Shown: piece after piece, positions 3,832 through 6,546 of the stretch
Layout of the letters: each line of letters opens with the position of its first letter
Numbering within the stretch: the first letter of the stretch is position 1
Source of the DNA: Lawsonibacter sp.
GTDB taxonomy: Bacteria > Bacillota > Clostridia > Oscillospirales > Oscillospiraceae
Length of the DNA: 6,546 nucleotides
Assembly (NCBI GenBank): GCA_022793355.1
Contig: JAAWCR010000146.1
Coordinates: forward strand, 1 to 6,546
Direction: 5' to 3'
Position numbers and translations under genes: made by a program
The notes under the pieces: model-generated
Database searches by the model: none
The model's input: the letters and a program-made list of their open reading frames with translations, nothing else
What the model was told of the DNA's origin: nothing

Positions 3832-6105
3832 ATGAGCGACCAAGATGAGAAACTGAATAACGGCGGGGAGCTGATCGACATCAAGTCCCTCATCGGAGAT
3901 GCCGACAGCGGAGACTTTTCCCTGGACGACATTATGGCTGAGTTCGGGCACAAGCCCCCCAAGCCGGCGAAGCCGAAGGGACCCGACGAGGACCCGGAGG
4001 CCCGGTTCAACACCATTGAGTGGAAGAAGATTCCAAAGAAAAAGCCGCTTCCCCGGCCTCCGGGCGCTCCCCCGCCCGAGGGAAAGATGGTGGCCTTTCC
4101 CAGCGCCCGGGCCGCCACCCCCCCGCAGCCGGAGGAGTCCCCCGTCCCCCCTGAGCCAGAGCCGAAGCGTCCCGCGCCAAGCCGCTTGGTGCCCAAGGAG
4201 CCGCCGCCGGAGGGAGAGGCCGAGGATGCCGGCCAGATGATCCCTTTCCCCCAGGAGGAGGGCAAGCTGTCCTCCTTTCTCCGAGATCTGGGCCGAAAGG
4301 CGGACGACTACGCCGACCACATGTTTGAAGAGGATGAGTCCATCGACAAAGAGGAGGTCCGCCGCTTAGAGCGGCTGATCCCAGGCACCGACCAGGAGGA
4401 GGTGGACGACACCCCGCCCTCCCGACTGTGGCGCCGCCCCAAACGCCAGGAACGCCCTGCCCCCGACATCCCCCCCGGCAGTCTGGCTCGGCGGTATGGC
4501 AAAGGGCTGAAGTGGATGCGCACCCGAACCGTCCTTGTCTTTCTCCTTGCCGCCATAGCCCTGGTTCAGGCGGCGGTCCCCCTGCTGGGGCTGAGCTGGC
4601 CCTCACCCCTAGATCAGCCCCTGCTCCAGTGCTGGCTGGCCGTAGGTCTGTTGGGCACGGGGATGATCCTGTCCGCCGACGTGCTGCTTACCGGGATTGC
4701 CCGGGCCTGCTGGCTGAAATTTGGAATGGACACCCTCACTGCCCTGGCCTGCGTCCTCACCCTGGGGGACGGCATCGACCTGACGATGGCAGCCCAGCCC
4801 CCCGCCCGCCTGCCCTACACCCTGGTCTGCCTGACGGGGCTGTTCTTCCTGCTCCACGGCAGCTACCACAAGCGTTGCGGCCAGCGGCTGGCCTGCCGCA
4901 CCGCCGCCACCGCCTCCTCCCCCTACCGGGTCACTCTGGAGCCCGGGCTTTGGAGCGAGCGTGACACTTATGCCAAATGGTCGGGTACGCCGGAGGACTT
5001 CGGCAGTCAGATTCAGAGCGACGACGGGGCCCAGCGCGTTTTCCGCCGGGTCTGCCCTCTGTTTTTTTTGGGGAACATTGCCTTCGCCTCCATGGTTTCG
5101 GTGGGCAGCGAGCACCCAGAGCGTCTGCTGTGGGCCCTGTCCGCCCTATTCGCCGTCACCGCCTCCTTCGGCGGGGCAGTCGTGTATGGCAGGCCCTTCC
5201 ACAAGTTGGCCCGCCGCCTGTCCGCCAGCGGAGCCGCCCTGGCCGGCTGGCCGGGAATTGCCGCCTCCCGCAAGGGCAGCTGCGTCCTGATTACCGACGG
5301 CGATCTGTTTCCTCCGGGCTATGTGGAGCTGAACGGCTTTAAGGTGATGCCCGACTACTCAGCCGAGCGGGTGGTGGCCTACACTGCCACCCTCATCCGG
5401 GACTCGGGCAGTGGCCTGGCCAAGCTGTTCCACGACCAGCTGCGGTCCATGGGCGGGCTGCTTCGCCGGGCTGACAGCCTGATTTGTCACGAGGGGGGCG
5501 GGCTCTCCGCCAATATCCGGGGCGATCAGGTGCTGGTGGGCTCCGCAGCCTTTATGAAACTGATGGAGATCAAGCTGCCCCAGGGCCTCAATGTGAAAAG
5601 CGCCGTTTTCTGTGCCATCGACGGCAAGCTGGCCGGTATCTTCGCCCTGAGCTACACCCTGCCCGAGACCGTATTTCCCGCCCTGGAGGGGCTGATGCTG
5701 GAACGGGTGGAGCCGGTTTTGGCCACCCGGGATTTTAATCTGATTCCCGCCATGCTCCAGCAGCGGTTCAAGCTGGCCGCTGACAAAATGGCCTTTCCCC
5801 CGGTGGATCGCCGCCGCAATTTGTCCGATCCTGAACAGGAGCACCAGGGCATTCTGACTGCCCTGCTGTGCCGGGAGGGTCCCCTCCCCTTTGCCGAGTC
5901 CATCATTGCCGCCAAGCGGCTGCGCTGGGCCACCCGTTTGGGGGCCGCGCTGTGCTGTGCCGGCTCGCTGCTCGGCATGCTGCTGGCCGCCTACCTCACC
6001 TCCATGGGGGCCTATACCTCCCTGTCCCCCATCAACCTCCTGGTGTACATGCTCACCTGGCTGGCCCCCTCCTGGTTTTTATCCGGCTGGGTCCACCGGT
6101 TCTAG
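3832..6105 (+). CDS. Membrane protein resembling a catalytically dead P1B-type ATPase
   Basis: 757 residues, function unknown. Residues 1-223 look disordered and cytosolic: an acidic start with DFSLDDIMAEF (28-38), a Pro-rich stretch (about 40-130), two copies of G-x-M-x-x-FP (84-90 and 134-140), then charged helices. Eight hydrophobic segments follow at about 233-254, 264-290, 299-321, 326-343, 409-425, 431-452, 701-722 and 732-752. The spacing (four helices, short loop, two helices, about 250-residue cytosolic part, two helices) is that of heavy-metal P-type ATPases. Local matches support this: MDTLTALA (299-306), SRKGSCVLITDGDLF (479-493, at the DKTGT site), RGDQVLVGSAAFM (563-575), AIDGKLAGIFAL (595-606), VLATRDFN (629-636, at the TGDN site) and SLSPINLL (730-737). 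The catalytic Asp, CPC, TGES and GDGxND are all absent and the actuator domain is missing. I infer a non-pumping scaffold or sensor. Start: GAGGAG six bases before the ATG. Confidence 0.9.
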   Translation: MSDQDEKLNNGGELIDIKSLIGDADSGDFSLDDIMAEFGHKPPKPAKPKGPDEDPEARFNTIEWKKIPKKKPLPRPPGAPPPEGKMVAFPSARAATPPQPEESPVPPEPEPKRPAPSRLVPKEPPPEGEAEDAGQMIPFPQEEGKLSSFLRDLGRKADDYADHMFEEDESIDKEEVRRLERLIPGTDQEEVDDTPPSRLWRRPKRQERPAPDIPPGSLARRYGKGLKWMRTRTVLVFLLAAIALVQAAVPLLGLSWPSPLDQPLLQCWLAVGLLGTGMILSADVLLTGIARACWLKFGMDTLTALACVLTLGDGIDLTMAAQPPARLPYTLVCLTGLFFLLHGSYHKRCGQRLACRTAATASSPYRVTLEPGLWSERDTYAKWSGTPEDFGSQIQSDDGAQRVFRRVCPLFFLGNIAFASMVSVGSEHPERLLWALSALFAVTASFGGAVVYGRPFHKLARRLSASGAALAGWPGIAASRKGSCVLITDGDLFPPGYVELNGFKVMPDYSAERVVAYTATLIRDSGSGLAKLFHDQLRSMGGLLRRADSLICHEGGGLSANIRGDQVLVGSAAFMKLMEIKLPQGLNVKSAVFCAIDGKLAGIFALSYTLPETVFPALEGLMLERVEPVLATRDFNLIPAMLQQRFKLAADKMAFPPVDRRRNLSDPEQEHQGILTALLCREGPLPFAESIIAAKRLRWATRLGAALCCAGSLLGMLLAAYLTSMGAYTSLSPINLLVYMLTWLAPSWFLSGWVHRF

Positions 6106-6126
6106 CATCCAAAAGTCCCTCCGATT

Positions 6127-6140
6127 CGGGACAGCTCCCG
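6127..6140 (+). repeat. Small inverted repeat after the pseudo-ATPase gene
   Basis: CGGGA-CAGC-TCCCG, a five-bp stem with a four-base loop, 22 bp after the stop codon and followed by TAAAGAAG rather than a T run. It is weak on its own. With the larger hairpin at 6150-6189 it may help end or stabilise the upstream transcript. Confidence 0.35.
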
Positions 6141-6149
6141 TAAAGAAGC

Positions 6150-6189
6150 CAGCACCCGCTGGAAAGAAGTTGCTTTTCAGCGGGTGTTG
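6150..6189 (+). terminator. 17-bp hairpin, probable terminator of upstream gene
   Basis: Left arm 6150-6166 pairs with right arm 6173-6189 over 17 bases (two G-U pairs) around the loop AAGTTG, with a strong CACCCGCTG/CAGCGGGTG core. The following CTTTATAAT is a poor U-tract, so termination may be partial. The hairpin lies between the pseudo-ATPase gene and the last gene and overlaps the promoter of the latter. Confidence 0.6.
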
Positions 6190-6198
6190 CTTTATAAT
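6170..6198 (+). promoter_or_regulatory. Sigma-A-type promoter of the last gene
   Basis: TTGCTT (6170-6175), 17-bp spacer, perfect TATAAT (6193-6198). Start near 6205 gives a leader of about 50 nt before the ATG at 6255. The -35 box begins inside the loop of the hairpin at 6150-6189 and the spacer covers its right arm. Confidence 0.65.
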
Positions 6199-6254
6199 GA
6201 ACGCATCGACAAATTCCCATTTGAAGAAACATTTTAAGAAGGGAGCAATTCATT

Positions 6255-6546
6255 ATGGCGATCAACGGTATTTCCGATCCTTACAGGGATGCTGTCTCAC
6301 GGGCAGGACAAATTCGCCCCATACAGACGAGTCGTTTTGCCGTTTCTGAAGAAGAGGGAAAGCAGGTCAGCGGGCAAACTGGGGATAAAGTAGAGTTTTC
6401 CAGCGAGGGACGGCAGGCTGCCTCTGAGATGCCGGATTTTGCCCAGGGCTTGGAAAAGCTGGATTTGAGCCATATGACAAAGGACGAATTTATGTCCAAA
6501 ATCCGGACGCAGTTGGGAGAACAAAATCTGGAGGTCAACTGGAACG
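6255..6546 (+). CDS. Hypothetical protein, 3' end cut by the window
   Basis: 97 complete codons from the ATG at 6255, still open at the window edge. GGGAG (6241-6245) lies nine bases upstream of the start. The protein begins MAINGISDPYRDAVSR, is hydrophilic with no signal peptide or membrane segment, and contains DKVEFSSEGRQAA (about residues 44-56). That stretch recalls the xVEhSSEA-type motif of the flagellar anti-sigma factor FlgM and of several small clostridial proteins. It continues into a charged, probably helical part with MTKDEFMSKIRTQLG. The tail does not look like the FlgM sigma-binding helices, so I do not name it. Its base composition is visibly less GC-rich than the neighbouring gene, with more A-ending codons, which may reflect a different origin or expression level. 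Confidence 0.8.
   Translation, partial: MAINGISDPYRDAVSRAGQIRPIQTSRFAVSEEEGKQVSGQTGDKVEFSSEGRQAASEMPDFAQGLEKLDLSHMTKDEFMSKIRTQLGEQNLEVNWN

Noticed and set aside
4007..4606. Long minus- and plus-strand shadow frames over the pseudo-ATPase gene
   Set aside because: Repetitive Gly/Pro/Arg-rich translations typical of GC-rich off-frame reading; the 757-codon frame has clear membrane periodicity.
1..6546. CRISPR array, insertion sequence, tRNA genes or attachment sites
   Set aside because: No regularly spaced repeats, transposase motifs or tRNA genes seen. tmRNA genes are known integration targets, but no duplicated ssrA 3' end or integrase is present in the window.

Overview
The window comes from a GC-rich (roughly 60 % by eye) Gram-positive chromosome. 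Strong AGGAGG-type ribosome binding sites, sigma-A-type promoters, a one-piece tmRNA and the style of the proteins all point to Clostridia. The Oscillospiraceae (Flavonifractor/Oscillibacter-like) are my best guess; no marker here fixes the genus.

Left half, minus strand, read from 2838 down to 47. A promoter at 2833-2862 drives thiN (thiamine diphosphokinase, 2125-2796). A second promoter at 2083-2111 drives a tight cluster: smpB (1587-2048), a small two-helix membrane protein with a possible PH-like tail (1172-1585) and a cytosolic cyclophilin (646-1167). After 195 bp without a convincing gene comes ssrA (tmRNA, 106-450), closed by a perfect 15-bp hairpin terminator with a UUCG loop (47-80). 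Both partners of trans-translation, SmpB and tmRNA, are thus encoded within 2 kb on one strand, with a folding enzyme and a membrane protein between them.

Right half, plus strand. A promoter divergent from thiN (2898-2926) precedes rlmB (2969-3754), a SPOUT 23S rRNA 2'-O-ribose methyltransferase. It is followed 77 bp later by a 757-residue membrane protein (3832-6105). That protein has a 220-residue disordered Pro/acidic N-terminal extension and then eight membrane segments spaced as in a heavy-metal (P1B) P-type ATPase. The signature motifs (CPC, TGES, DKTGT, HP, TGD, GDGxND) are replaced or deleted, so I read it as a pseudo-P-type ATPase. This is the most unusual object in the window.

Right edge. 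After a 17-bp hairpin (6150-6189) that overlaps a promoter (6170-6198), a small gene starts at 6255 and runs off the window. It is clearly less GC-rich than its neighbours and carries a FlgM-like short motif, but I cannot assign a function.

Functionally, the left side is ribosome rescue plus protein folding, rlmB adds rRNA maturation, thiN adds cofactor supply, and the two right-hand genes are uncharacterised.
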